A stretch of 64,000 nucleotides of DNA from Parasphingorhabdus flavimaris (lineage in GTDB: Bacteria > Pseudomonadota > Alphaproteobacteria > Sphingomonadales > Sphingomonadaceae), in contig NZ_JABWMH010000002.1 of NCBI RefSeq assembly GCF_013371215.1, forward strand, positions 620,001-684,000, given 5' to 3'. The first letter of the stretch is position 1; the number at the start of each line of letters is the position of its first letter. Shown one piece after another: positions 8,770 to 17,355 of the stretch. The notes under the pieces were generated by a model. It had not been told where the DNA came from. It saw only the letters and a program-made list of their open reading frames with translations, and ran no database searches. The position numbers and the translations under genes are program-made.

Positions 8770-9851
8770 TCGCTGCCATTGCGAAGATCAACGGTCACTT
8801 CTGCCGAAATCCCGGCGATCAGCTGCCGTGGGGACTTGTCCAGTATCTTGATCCGTACCGGCACCCGCTGGGTGACCTTGACCCAGTTGCCATTGGCGTT
8901 CTGGGCCGGCAAGACCGAGAATTCCGATCCCGTGCCCGCGCCAATGCTGTCGACCCGGCCGTTGAGCTCAATTTCGGGATAGGCATCAAAGGTGATCCTG
9001 GCTTTCTGCCCGACCTTCATTCTGGCGAGATCGGTTTCCTTGAAATTCGCTTCTATCCAGCTGCTCGCGTCGTTGACGATCGAAACCATCGGCAAGCCGG
9101 AGACCATCATCTGTCCGATCTGCAAGCGCGTCGACTGGGCGATGCGCCCCGCGACCGGCGCCACAACCCGCGTGCGATCGAGGTTGAGCCGGGCCTGTTC
9201 GCGCGCGACCTTGGCATCGGCGACGGCAGGATTTTCTCCGGATGATGCTGATCCGCTCGACAGGCGAGATTTCGCCGCGAGAACATCGGCCTGAGCGGAT
9301 TTGAGCCTGGCCCGGGCGAGATCGACTTCGTGCTGGGCAGCATCGAGCCGCGCCCGCGTGGTGAAGCCCTTGTCCATCAACGCTGCCTGACGCTGGTAGT
9401 TGGACTGGGCAAAGGCGATATCCTGACGGGCGACTTCAATGTCTACGCCGCTGACCTGAAAGTCGGTCTGCAGATTCTGGACTTCAACCTGAGCCGCTGC
9501 GATACGGGCGTTGCTCTGGGCCAGTTCCAGTTCAAAGGGAACCGGATCGATCACGAACAGCAAATCGCCCTCTGCGACCTGCTGGTTTTCGCTGACCCCG
9601 ACTTCGATGATCTTTCCTCCGATTTCCGGGGACACCGATACGATATCCTGCTGGACATAGGCATTGTCCGTCGACGCATAGCGGTCGCTGGTTATCCAGT
9701 AAAATATTCCGAAAGCTGCAAGCGCCAGAGGAACCGACAGCATCAGGATCCAGCGCCCGATGCGGCGTCCGAGCGAACGCCCGGGCGTGCGGGAGGCGGG
9801 CGGCTTCTCCTCCTCTTCGATATCCATCGCAGGATCTGGGTTATCAGCCAT
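8766..9851 (-). CDS. HlyD/EmrA-type membrane fusion protein
   Basis: A 361-residue periplasmic adaptor. It has a charged cytoplasmic amino end, one membrane anchor (about 30-50), a biotinyl-lipoyl-like barrel beginning TDNAYVQQDIVSVSP, a coiled-coil hairpin (about 105-195) and a second barrel half (VVAPVAGRIAQSTRLQIGQ). I take ATG 9851 as start (MADNPDPAM); longer versions extend into the regulator gene with unlike sequence. It overlaps the marR-type gene by eight bases and the transporter gene by four, forming one regulator-adaptor-pump operon. Confidence 0.93.
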   Translation of the reverse strand: MADNPDPAMDIEEEEKPPASRTPGRSLGRRIGRWILMLSVPLALAAFGIFYWITSDRYASTDNAYVQQDIVSVSPEIGGKIIEVGVSENQQVAEGDLLFVIDPVPFELELAQSNARIAAAQVEVQNLQTDFQVSGVDIEVARQDIAFAQSNYQRQAALMDKGFTTRARLDAAQHEVDLARARLKSAQADVLAAKSRLSSGSASSGENPAVADAKVAREQARLNLDRTRVVAPVAGRIAQSTRLQIGQMMVSGLPMVSIVNDASSWIEANFKETDLARMKVGQKARITFDAYPEIELNGRVDSIGAGTGSEFSVLPAQNANGNWVKVTQRVPVRIKILDKSPRQLIAGISAEVTVDLRNGSE

Positions 9852-10302
9852 GGGCGCTTCGCTTGCGATCAGCGTCCGCTTCGTCGATCGACTGGAGATT
9901 GCTGCGGAACAGCTCCAGCAGGGCCAGCAACCGCTCACGATCTTTGCCGGGCATGTCGGCCAGCGCTTCCTGCAACAATTGTTCGCCAATCGGTTCCAGC
10001 TGATCGCTTAGTGCAACCCCCTTGGTCGTCAGAAACAGTTGCCATGCCCGGCGATCCTCGGGATCCCGCCTGCGCTCGATCAGTTGAGCATCCTGCAGGC
10101 GGTCAACCATCCGGCACAATGTCATCGCGTCCAGTTCCAGCCTGTCCGCCAGCGCGCTCTGGTTGGTCCCTTCATGGCGTCTGAGCCAGGTCAGAACCCG
10201 CCATTGTGCGCGGGTCACACCGATGGCTCTGGCCCGTTTGTCAAATGTACGGCGGATCAATCGAGAGATGTCGCCGATCACGAATCCGATATTGTCGATC
10301 AT
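9844..10302 (-). CDS. MarR-family transcriptional regulator
   Basis: A 152-residue winged-helix regulator. The recognition helix region reads NQSALADRLELDAMTLCRMVDRL, shown here in the order found at about 48-70, followed by the wing with DPEDRRAW, the MarR hallmark. It is the first gene of the efflux operon, so it most likely represses itself and the pump until a drug or phenolic ligand binds. An AT-rich imperfect palindrome with an overlapping TATAAT lies just upstream (10311-10334). Its ligand is not known. Confidence 0.93.
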   Translation of the reverse strand: MIDNIGFVIGDISRLIRRTFDKRARAIGVTRAQWRVLTWLRRHEGTNQSALADRLELDAMTLCRMVDRLQDAQLIERRRDPEDRRAWQLFLTTKGVALSDQLEPIGEQLLQEALADMPGKDRERLLALLELFRSNLQSIDEADADRKRSAHG

Positions 10303-10310
10303 AAGATCAA

Positions 10311-10334
10311 TTTAATAACATAGTTTATTATATG
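10311..10334 (-). promoter_or_regulatory. Putative promoter/MarR operator
   Basis: On the minus strand TATAAT lies at 10332-10327, about 25 bases before the regulator start. It overlaps the imperfect palindrome AATAAC..GTTTATT (10314-10329), the AT-rich dyad expected of a MarR box. The surroundings are GC-rich, so the AT-rich island stands out. Confidence 0.5.
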
Positions 10335-10346
10335 CAATCACTAGAT

Positions 10347-10417
10347 TCTCATGGGCCGCCTGACCGGGTGCCATGAGATGTCCACAAAAAAGCCGGCGCG
10401 TTGCGGCGCCGGCTTTA
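10347..10417. terminator. Orphan hairpin pair, second one terminator-like (minus orientation)
   Basis: The hairpin TCTCATGG/CCATGAGA spans 10347-10378. A strong GC hairpin with 11-base arms (AAAGCCGGCGC/GCGCCGGCTTT) spans 10389-10416. Six A residues at 10386-10391 give a U6 tract only for minus-strand transcription. No annotated gene ends here, since both flanking genes point away. It may insulate the regulator from antisense transcription or end an unannotated small RNA. Confidence 0.5.
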
Positions 10418-10459
10418 GGGGCTTGCCTTTACGATCAACCCCGGTGCAATATCCCCGAC

Positions 10460-11107
10460 ATGACATTACATGCAGACGTATATTGGTCGTTCCGCTCTCC
10501 CTATAGCTATCTGGCGACGCGGCGTTATGTCGCGCTGACCGAGCAATATGATCTGGAGATCAACCAGCGCTTCGTTTACCCGCTGGCGATCCGCGAACCG
10601 GACTTTTTCGAGAAGAACCACCCCAATTGGCTGGGCTATGTGTTCAGGGATATATTCCGGGTGGCGCAGCACATGGGCATCCCGATGGCACCGCCCAATC
10701 CCGATCCGATCGTCCAGGACATCGCAACCCGCAAGATCGCCGATGAGCAGCCCTATATTTTCGAACTGACCCGCATGGGGCAGGCGGCCTCGCGGCGCGG
10801 CAAGGGTCTGGCATTTGCCAACGAGGTCTCGCAGTTGATCTGGGGTGGCACTGCTGGCTGGAACGAGGGCGACCATCTGGAAAAAGCCGCCGGGCGCGCC
10901 GGACTGGATCTGGCCGAATTGCGCGCTGAAGCCTCGACCCAGTCGAAAGAACTGGACGCCGAAATCGCGGAAAACCAGAAGGCTCTTGAAGCCGCTGGTC
11001 ACTGGGGCGTGCCGACTCTCGTATTTGAAGGAGAACCCTTCTTCGGGCAGGATCGGATTGATCTCGCGGTCTGGCGGATGGAGCAAAAAGGCCTTGCGCC
11101 ACGCTAG
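10460..11107 (+). CDS. DsbA-family 2-hydroxychromene-2-carboxylate isomerase-like protein
   Basis: A 215-residue thioredoxin-fold protein. The amino terminus WSFRSPYSYLA matches the family, with the serine replacing the DsbA CXXC motif, and the carboxyl end HWGVPTLVFEGEPFFGQDRID is diagnostic of HCCA isomerase/kappa-GST-like proteins. Known members isomerise 2-hydroxychromene-2-carboxylate with glutathione in naphthalene degradation, but no other aromatic-degradation gene is near, so the substrate here is open. The start ATG 10460 is chosen because the family begins directly before the first beta strand. Confidence 0.88.
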   Translation: MTLHADVYWSFRSPYSYLATRRYVALTEQYDLEINQRFVYPLAIREPDFFEKNHPNWLGYVFRDIFRVAQHMGIPMAPPNPDPIVQDIATRKIADEQPYIFELTRMGQAASRRGKGLAFANEVSQLIWGGTAGWNEGDHLEKAAGRAGLDLAELRAEASTQSKELDAEIAENQKALEAAGHWGVPTLVFEGEPFFGQDRIDLAVWRMEQKGLAPR

Positions 11108-11277
11108 TTTTTGGAGCTTTCCTACAACGATCTGAAGCGCTAAACTGCAGCCTGCCCCGCCTTCATCATTGTCGGGAATCATCGTTTTCGGATCACGCAT
11201 TTGGGTGCCGGCAGTTGTTTCAGAATTTCGCGCCTTGGCCCCAACTTTGACAAACTTTGGATAATGAGAACCGATTG

Positions 11278-12030
11278 ATGACCGCAAAAAAATGGGATTT
11301 TTCTTCCTTCGACGGAGTGTCGCTCAAAATCCACGAAATGGGCGAGGGGCGTCCGGTGATTCTGCTCCACGGCCTGTTTTCCAATGCTGATACCAACTGG
11401 ATCAAATTCGGTCATGCCGGGGCGCTGGCCAATGCCGGGTTCCGGGTGATCATGCCCGACTTGCGCGCCCACGGCGAGAGCGAAGCGCCGCATGATCCCG
11501 CGTCTTATCCCGATGATGTGCTGGTGCAAGACGCGCTGGCGCTGATCGCGCATCTGCAATTGACCGATTATGATCTGGGTGGCTTCTCGCTCGGTGCGCG
11601 GACGACGGCCCGCCTGCTGGTCACTGGCGCCACACCGACCAAGGCGATACTCGCCGGCATGGGGCTGCAGGGTCTCGCGGGATGGGAACGGCGACAGAAA
11701 TTTTTCCAGGAAGCGATCAGGATCAGGGATACCGCAAAGCGCGGCGATCCGCACTGGATGGCTATCCAGTTCATGAAAAGCCAGAAAATCGATCCTGCGT
11801 CGGCAAGTTTGTTGCTCGCGACTTTTTCCGATATGGATCCAGCCGAGGCGGCAAGCATAGAAACCGAAACATTGGTTCTGTGCGGCAGTGAAGATCGCGA
11901 CAACGGCGATCCGGAGGAACTGGCGGCGATTTTGCTCAATGGCCATCATGTCGCGATCCCCGGAACCCATATGAGCAGTGTGACCAAAGCGGAAATGAGC
12001 CAGGAAATGGTGCGCTTTCTGGTCGGATAG
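11278..12030 (+). CDS. Alpha/beta hydrolase
   Basis: A 250-residue serine hydrolase fold. The oxyanion segment HGLFSN is at 31-36, the nucleophile elbow GFSLG places Ser104, an acid lies in CGSEDRDNGDP near 207, and the base His in PGTHMSS lies near 233, so the triad is complete. ATG 11278 is preferred; an in-frame TTG seven codons upstream is possible. It is followed nine bases later by a membrane protein, so the two probably form an operon. The substrate cannot be inferred. Confidence 0.88.
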   Translation: MTAKKWDFSSFDGVSLKIHEMGEGRPVILLHGLFSNADTNWIKFGHAGALANAGFRVIMPDLRAHGESEAPHDPASYPDDVLVQDALALIAHLQLTDYDLGGFSLGARTTARLLVTGATPTKAILAGMGLQGLAGWERRQKFFQEAIRIRDTAKRGDPHWMAIQFMKSQKIDPASASLLLATFSDMDPAEAASIETETLVLCGSEDRDNGDPEELAAILLNGHHVAIPGTHMSSVTKAEMSQEMVRFLVG

Positions 12031-12038
12031 GAGGAACG

Positions 12039-12566
12039 ATGCCGAAACTGTATAGCTGGCGCAATTTCTGGATATTCTGGGGCGGCGGGATGGCGCTCTT
12101 CATATATCTGATAATTTCGGGCGGGGCGCTGGAAACCGTTGTCGCTCCCAGCGGAATCCTCGACCATCAGAGCGCAGCGACGGCGGACAGGGTCAACGCT
12201 ATCCAGCAAAGCTGGGCCGACGCCGGCGTGCTGGAACTCGCGCGCTGGGGCATGATCGCCGACCTTGTCTTCATCACCCTCTATATGTCGGGCGGCATTA
12301 TCGGCGGGCGATTGATCTGGCAGCGGGCCAACTCGCCTACGCTCAAGAAAGTCGGTCTGCTGTGCGTGCTCGCCTATTTCCTCTTCGGCCTGACCGATTA
12401 TATCGAAACCATCTGCCAGCTGGTGCAACTGGTCAACGAAATGGGCAGCGACATTCTCGCCGGGACGGCGGCGCTCGCCAAACCGGTCAAGACCATCAGC
12501 TGGATTGTCGGCACCTTCGCCATGATCGTCGCGCTAATCTGGCGATGGCGCGAAACACGGGCTTGA
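12039..12566 (+). CDS. Four-span membrane protein, unknown function
   Basis: A 175-residue protein with likely membrane helices near residues 8-28, 72-92, 106-124 and 150-168 and a roughly 45-residue loop between the first two. GGAACG lies just before the ATG at 12039. I do not recognise the family. It follows the alpha/beta hydrolase closely and precedes the M2 peptidase by about 57 bases. Confidence 0.8.
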   Translation: MPKLYSWRNFWIFWGGGMALFIYLIISGGALETVVAPSGILDHQSAATADRVNAIQQSWADAGVLELARWGMIADLVFITLYMSGGIIGGRLIWQRANSPTLKKVGLLCVLAYFLFGLTDYIETICQLVQLVNEMGSDILAGTAALAKPVKTISWIVGTFAMIVALIWRWRETRA

Positions 12567-12623
12567 CCGGCAGTCAATAAAGTTTCAATTCCAACCAAAA
12601 TCAAAACTGTTGAGGATCCAAAT

Positions 12624-14462
12624 ATGAAAACCGCCGCTTCGATCGTCGCAATCGCCACCATGGCACTGTCCACACCGGCCCTCGCCAAGCATCACGAAAA
12701 TGATGCGATGGAAGAAAGCGCGCCGCCAACCGCCGCTGATGCAAAGCAATTTGTCGACGATACCGAAAAACAGCTGTTCGACTTCTCGATCGACGCCGGA
12801 CGGATCTACTGGATCAATTCGAACTTCATCACCGATGACACGGATGCTCTCGCGGCAAAGGTCGGCGCAGAGGGAACGACGATGTCGGTGAACGCTGCAA
12901 TCGAAGCGGCGAAGTTCAATGATGTCGAAGGACTGGATGCGGTGACGCGTCGCAAACTGGACAAATTGCGCGGCGGGATCGTGCTGCCTGCACCGACGAC
13001 GGAAGGCGCCGCAACCGAATTGAACGAGATAGCGACCAAGCTGAACTCCGCTTACGGCAAAGGGAAGGGCACGCTCAACGGCGAGGAAATCAACGGTTCC
13101 GATATCGAGGCCGCAATGGGCACCAACCGCAACCCCGAAGAACTGTCGGAGATGTGGGCAAGCTGGCACACGAACGTCGGCGCGCCGATGAAGGACGACT
13201 ATGCCCGCATGGTCGAAATTGCCAACGAAGGCGCAAAGGAACTTGGTTTCGCGGATGTCGGTGCGATGTGGCGCTCCGGTTACGACATGCCGGCCGACGA
13301 TTTTGCCAAGCTCACCGACAAGCTGTGGGCTCAGGTCAAGCCGCTTTACGATCAGCTGCACTGCTACACCCGTGACAAGCTCAACGAGAAATATGGCGAT
13401 TCCGTGCAGCCGGAAACCGGACCGATCCGCGCCGATCTGCTCGGCAATATGTGGGCCCAGGAATGGGGCAATATCTACGAGATCGTCGCACCGGAAGGGG
13501 CCGGCGATATCGGCTTTGATACCACCGAGCTGCTGACCTCCAAAGGTTATGACGCGATGAAGATGGTCAAGGCTGGCGAGGGCTTCTTCTCCTCGCTTGG
13601 TTTCGAACCGCTGCCGGAAACTTTTTACGAGCGCTCGCTGTTCACCAAGCCGGCGGACCGCGAAGTGGTCTGCCACGCCAGCGCATGGGATATCGATAAC
13701 AAGGACGATATCCGGATCAAGATGTGCATCAAGGTCAATGGCGACGATTTTACCACCATCCACCACGAGCTTGGCCACAACTATTACCAGCGCGCCTATA
13801 ACAAGCAGAGCTATCTCCATCTCGATGGTGCCAATGATGGATTCCATGAAGCCATCGGCGATGCGGTCGCCCTGTCGATCACGCCGGAATATCTGGTCCA
13901 GGTCGGATTGCTCGACAAGAGCAAGGTCCCGAGCGCCGACAAGGATATCGGTCTGTTGCTGCGCCAGGCGATGGACAAGGTGGCCTTCCTGCCATTCGGC
14001 CTGCTGGTCGACAAATGGCGCTGGCAGGTTTTCTCGGGCGATATCCAGCCGGAAAATTACACCGAAGCCTGGCATGGTCTGAAACTGGAATATCAGGGCA
14101 TCACCCCGCCGGTTGACCGGCCCGCCGATGCCTTCGATCCGGGCGCCAAATATCATATCCCGGGCAACACACCCTATTCGCGCTATTTCCTCGCCCGGAT
14201 ATTGCAGTTTCAATTCTACAAGGCGGCCTGCGATGCTGCCGGCTGGAAGGGCCCGCTGCATCGCTGCTCCTTCTACGGCAACGAGAAGGTCGGCGCGAAG
14301 CTGAACGCAATGCTGGAAATGGGCGCATCTAAGCCTTGGCCCGACGCGCTCGAAGCCTTCACCGGAACCCGCGAAATGGACGGCAAGGCGATGATCAGCT
14401 ATTTCGCGCCGCTGATGACCTGGCTGAAGGAAGAGAACAAAGGCAAGTCCTGCGGCTGGTAG
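12624..14462 (+). CDS. M2-family peptidyl-dipeptidase (ACE-like zinc metallopeptidase)
   Basis: A 612-residue secreted or periplasmic peptidase. It has a Sec signal peptide (positive start, hydrophobic core, cleavage after PALA near residue 22). The zinc site is HELGH at 381-385, with Glu409 in HEAIGD as third ligand, the pattern of peptidase family M2 (angiotensin-converting-enzyme homologues), which removes carboxyl-terminal dipeptides. The length is usual for a bacterial single-domain M2 enzyme. It is transcribed after the small membrane protein and ends at a terminator hairpin. Confidence 0.94.
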   Translation: MKTAASIVAIATMALSTPALAKHHENDAMEESAPPTAADAKQFVDDTEKQLFDFSIDAGRIYWINSNFITDDTDALAAKVGAEGTTMSVNAAIEAAKFNDVEGLDAVTRRKLDKLRGGIVLPAPTTEGAATELNEIATKLNSAYGKGKGTLNGEEINGSDIEAAMGTNRNPEELSEMWASWHTNVGAPMKDDYARMVEIANEGAKELGFADVGAMWRSGYDMPADDFAKLTDKLWAQVKPLYDQLHCYTRDKLNEKYGDSVQPETGPIRADLLGNMWAQEWGNIYEIVAPEGAGDIGFDTTELLTSKGYDAMKMVKAGEGFFSSLGFEPLPETFYERSLFTKPADREVVCHASAWDIDNKDDIRIKMCIKVNGDDFTTIHHELGHNYYQRAYNKQSYLHLDGANDGFHEAIGDAVALSITPEYLVQVGLLDKSKVPSADKDIGLLLRQAMDKVAFLPFGLLVDKWRWQVFSGDIQPENYTEAWHGLKLEYQGITPPVDRPADAFDPGAKYHIPGNTPYSRYFLARILQFQFYKAACDAAGWKGPLHRCSFYGNEKVGAKLNAMLEMGASKPWPDALEAFTGTREMDGKAMISYFAPLMTWLKEENKGKSCGW

Positions 14463-14471
14463 GCATGAAAA

Positions 14472-14503
14472 AGCCGGCGGGAACCTGAGTTTCCGCCGGC
14501 CTT
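14472..14503. terminator. Bidirectional terminator between M2 peptidase and peroxiredoxin
   Basis: The arms GCCGGCGGGAA (14473-14483) and TTTCCGCCGGC (14490-14500) pair with one G-T. A-rich sequence lies upstream and T-containing sequence downstream, between two convergent genes. Confidence 0.75.
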
Positions 14504-14525
14504 CTATTTCATTCGACAGTTTCGC

Positions 14526-15002
14526 TCAAAGCTGGTCGAGCATATATTCGGCCGCGCTGACCTTGAAATCACCGGGCGCTTCGACGTTCAGTTCCTCGAC
14601 CACGCCGTCATTGACGATCATCGAGAAACGCTGGCCGCGCTGGCCGAGACCAAAGCCGGAACCGTCCATGGTCAGGCCAACCGCCTTGGCGAAATCGCCA
14701 TTGCCGTCTGCCAGCATGGTGACATCTTCCGAACCGGCTGCATCATTCCAGGCGCCCATGACGAAAGCGTCATTGACCGCGGTGCAGGCAATCTCGTCGA
14801 CGCCCTTGGCTTTCAGGTCTGCCGCTTTTTCGACATAGCCGGGCAGATGTTTGGCGGAGCAGGTCGGTGTGAACGCACCGGGAACCGAGAATAGTGCCAC
14901 TTTCTTGCCAGCGAAATATTCATTGGAACTGATCTGTTGCGGACCATCTGCGGTTGCCTTGACCAGATTGACTTCGGGAATTTTGTCGCCTTTGTTGATC
15001 AT
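14526..15002 (-). CDS. Peroxiredoxin (Prx5/AhpE-like, redoxin family)
   Basis: A 158-residue thiol peroxidase. The peroxidatic cysteine is in PGAFTPTCS (Cys48) and the text GAWNDAAG and FGLGQRGQRFSM is that of the Prx5 subgroup, which reduces hydrogen and alkyl peroxides using glutathione or thioredoxin/glutaredoxin. Two ATG codons (15005, 15002) follow AAGGAG. The second has the better spacing. It is convergent with the M2 peptidase and divergent from the AlgH-family gene. Confidence 0.93.
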   Translation of the reverse strand: MINKGDKIPEVNLVKATADGPQQISSNEYFAGKKVALFSVPGAFTPTCSAKHLPGYVEKAADLKAKGVDEIACTAVNDAFVMGAWNDAAGSEDVTMLADGNGDFAKAVGLTMDGSGFGLGQRGQRFSMIVNDGVVEELNVEAPGDFKVSAAEYMLDQL

Positions 15003-15152
15003 CATATGCTCCTTGCCTTGGTTGGAATTTTGATATTGTCTCGAGCGTTGAACGTGGTGGCAACGGCGCGAAATTGCAAGCAACATGGTCAAACAAATTG
15101 CCCATGAATTTTGCCATGGGCAGTTGATCATTGCATTGCTATGCTGGTGGCA

Positions 15153-15713
15153 ATGAATGATCCCGTATTTTTCTCCGGACAGTTTCTCCTCGCCACGCCG
15201 GGGATGGCAGACCCCCGCTTTGCGCGGTCGGTGGTGGCGATATGTTCGCATGATGAGGACGGGGCCCTGGGAATCAATATCGGCGAAACCGTCGAAGGGA
15301 TCAGTTTCCACGATATCCTGCGGCAGTTTGACATCGATCCGGCCGACGCGCCCGACTGCGAAGTCTTCCTCGGCGGCCCGATGGAAACCCAGCGCGGGTT
15401 CATCCTGCACAGCCTCGATATCAACATGTCGGATACGCTCCAGGTCGGCAATCGGTGGGGCTTGAGCAGCTCGGTCGACATGCTCGGTGCGATTGCCAAG
15501 GGCCGTGGTCCCGACCAATGGACAATCGCGCTCGGCTATTCCGGGTGGGGAGAAGGCCAGCTGGAAAGCGAATTGACCCAGAATGGCTGGTCCATTGCCG
15601 AAGGGTCGCCCGATTGGCTTTACGAGAACCGGTCGCGGGACAAATGGCTGATGGCCTGGCAGTCGCTGGGGATCGATCCGGCGAAGCTGTCCACCGGATT
15701 TGGCAGCGCCTGA
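15153..15713 (+). CDS. UPF0301/AlgH-family protein (YqgE)
   Basis: A 186-residue protein with FFSGQFLLATPGMADPRF at the start and LGGPMETQRGFILHS in the middle, diagnostic of the widely conserved AlgH/YqgE family. Its biochemical role is not established; it was first linked to alginate regulation in Pseudomonas. ATG 15153 with GGTGG just before it fits the family start; ATG 15141 is an alternative. It lies between peroxiredoxin and ahcY. Confidence 0.92.
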   Translation: MNDPVFFSGQFLLATPGMADPRFARSVVAICSHDEDGALGINIGETVEGISFHDILRQFDIDPADAPDCEVFLGGPMETQRGFILHSLDINMSDTLQVGNRWGLSSSVDMLGAIAKGRGPDQWTIALGYSGWGEGQLESELTQNGWSIAEGSPDWLYENRSRDKWLMAWQSLGIDPAKLSTGFGSA

Positions 15714-15758
15714 GCCATCGATAGTTACGGTCGGGAGGGCCGCAGCCTCACAAAATAT

Positions 15759-15784
15759 CAAATATAAAGACATCTTTATATTTG
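15759..15784. promoter_or_regulatory. Perfect 12-base-arm palindrome upstream of ahcY (SahR-like operator)
   Basis: CAAATATAAAGA (15759-15770) and TCTTTATATTTG (15773-15784) are exact complements around a CA spacer, about 87 bases before the ahcY start and in otherwise GC-rich DNA. Methionine-cycle genes in proteobacteria are controlled by the ArsR-family, SAH-sensing SahR, whose sites as I recall have an ATAAAGA..TCTTTAT core. The assignment is inference; no sahR gene is in the window. Confidence 0.65.
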
Positions 15785-15820
15785 CTTCCAAAGCCACAAG
15801 CCGCTATTGAAAAGCCATGT

Positions 15821-15856
15821 TGCCGCACCGGATTGCCCGTGCGGCATTTCGTTTTT
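15821..15856 (+). promoter_or_regulatory. Terminator-like hairpin in the ahcY leader
   Basis: TGCCGCAC (15821-15828) pairs with GTGCGGCA (15839-15846), with further inner pairs GG/CC around an ATTG loop, followed by TTTCGTTTTT. It ends about 15 bases before the GTG start and just ahead of AAGGAG. Either the AlgH transcript ends here or it acts as an attenuator of ahcY. Confidence 0.55.
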
Positions 15857-15870
15857 CAAGGAGACAAGAC

Positions 15871-17271
15871 GTGGCCACCGCAACCCAGGATTATGTAATC
15901 AAGGATATTTCCCTCGCCGACTTCGGTCGCAAGGAGATTGAAATCGCCGAAACCGAAATGCCTGGCCTGATGGCCTTGCGTGACGAATTTGGCGCGGACA
16001 AGCCTCTGAAGGGCGCCCGCATCACCGGTTCGCTGCACATGACCATCCAGACGGCCGTGTTGATTGAAACCCTGCTCGACCTCGGCGCCGAAGTGCGCTG
16101 GGCTTCATGCAACATCTTCTCGACCCAGGACCATGCCGCAGCCGCTATCGCAGCCGGTGGAACGCCCGTCTTCGCGATCAAGGGCGAAACGCTCGAAGAA
16201 TATTGGGCCTATGTCGAGCGCATCTTCGACTGGGGCACGGACGAAACCTGCAACCTGATCCTCGACGATGGCGGCGATGCTACCATGTTCGCGCTCTGGG
16301 GCGCGCGGGTTGAAGCCGGTGAAGAATTGTTCAAACCCGAAAATGAAGAAGAAGAAGTCTTCGTCGCGACCCTGACCCGCTTTTTGGCTGAACGTCCCGG
16401 CTATCTGACCAAGACGGTTGCGGCCATCAAGGGCGTTTCGGAAGAAACCACCACCGGTGTTCACCGTCTCTATGAACTCGCCAAAATCGGCAAGCTTCCT
16501 TTCCCGGCGATCAACGTCAACGACAGCGTGACCAAGTCCAAGTTCGACAATCTTTACGGCTGCAAAGAGTCGCTGGTCGACGCGATCCGTCGCGCCACCG
16601 ACGTCATGCTGGCCGGCAAGGTCGCAGCGGTCGCTGGTTTTGGCGATGTCGGCAAGGGTTCGGCCCAATCGCTCCGCAACGGCGGCGCGCGCGTGCTGGT
16701 AACCGAAATCGATCCGATCTGCGCGCTGCAGGCGGCGATGGAAGGTTTTGAAGTCGTGACCATGGACGAAGCCACGAAACGGGCTGATATTTTCGTGACC
16801 ACGACCGGCAACAAGGACGTCATCACCGTCGATCACATGCGGGCCATGAAGGACCGTGCGATCGTTTGTAACATCGGCCACTTTGACAGCGAGATTCAGA
16901 TCAGCGGTCTGAAGAACATGCAATGGACCGAAATCAAGCCTCAGGTCGATGAAGTCAAATTCCCTGATGGCAAGAAACTGATCATTCTGGCGCAAGGCCG
17001 TCTGGTCAATCTTGGCTGCGCCACCGGCCACCCGAGCTTTGTCATGTCGGCAAGCTTCACCAACCAGGTGCTGGCCCAGATCGAATTGTGGCTGCGTCCG
17101 GAACAATATGAAAATGACGTCTATGTTCTGCCGAAGCATCTCGACGAGAAGGTCGCCGAACTGCATCTCGCGAAACTCGGCGTGAAACTGGACAAGCTGA
17201 GCCAGGAACAGGCCGACTATATCGGTGTGCCGACCGAAGGTCCGTTCAAGCCGGACCATTATCGCTACTAG
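15871..17271 (+). CDS. ahcY: Adenosylhomocysteinase (S-adenosylhomocysteine hydrolase)
   Basis: A 466-residue NAD-dependent enzyme splitting SAH to adenosine and homocysteine, relieving product inhibition of methyltransferases. It contains [17 protein letters not shown]-type text, [15 protein letters not shown], the NAD site [11 protein letters not shown], and the carboxyl-terminal KPDHYRY. GTG 15871 is chosen as start because AAGGAG lies seven bases ahead; the upstream ATG would add a hairpin-encoded peptide. The leader holds a palindrome and a terminator-like hairpin. A bidirectional terminator follows. Confidence 0.98.
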   Translation: MATATQDYVIKDISLADFGRKEIEIAETEMPGLMALRDEFGADKPLKGARITGSLHMTIQTAVLIETLLDLGAEVRWASCNIFSTQDHAAAAIAAGGTPVFAIKGETLEEYWAYVERIFDWGTDETCNLILDDGGDATMFALWGARVEAGEELFKPENEEEEVFVATLTRFLAERPGYLTKTVAAIKGVSEETTTGVHRLYELAKIGKLPFPAINVNDSVTKSKFDNLYGCKESLVDAIRRATDVMLAGKVAAVAGFGDVGKGSAQSLRNGGARVLVTEIDPICALQAAMEGFEVVTMDEATKRADIFVTTTGNKDVITVDHMRAMKDRAIVCNIGHFDSEIQISGLKNMQWTEIKPQVDEVKFPDGKKLIILAQGRLVNLGCATGHPSFVMSASFTNQVLAQIELWLRPEQYENDVYVLPKHLDEKVAELHLAKLGVKLDKLSQEQADYIGVPTEGPFKPDHYRY

Positions 17272-17291
17272 GCGAGAGAATCTTGCGAAAT

Positions 17292-17329
17292 AAAAAGCCG
17301 GGCAGTGTCAGTACACTGCCCGGCTTTTT
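17292..17329. terminator. Bidirectional intrinsic terminator between ahcY and slt
   Basis: A perfect 17-base stem (17292-17308 with 17313-17329) with a CAGT loop. Five A residues start the left arm and five T residues end the right arm, so it works for both convergent genes. Confidence 0.9.
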
Positions 17330-17355
17330 CATGTCTGAAATCTGGGTTTCAGAAA

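Noticed and set aside
15003-15797. Amino-terminal extension of the peroxiredoxin frame by over 260 codons
   Set aside because: The extension is antisense to the AlgH-family gene and has no similarity to redoxins. AAGGAG and ATG at 15002-15005 mark the real start.
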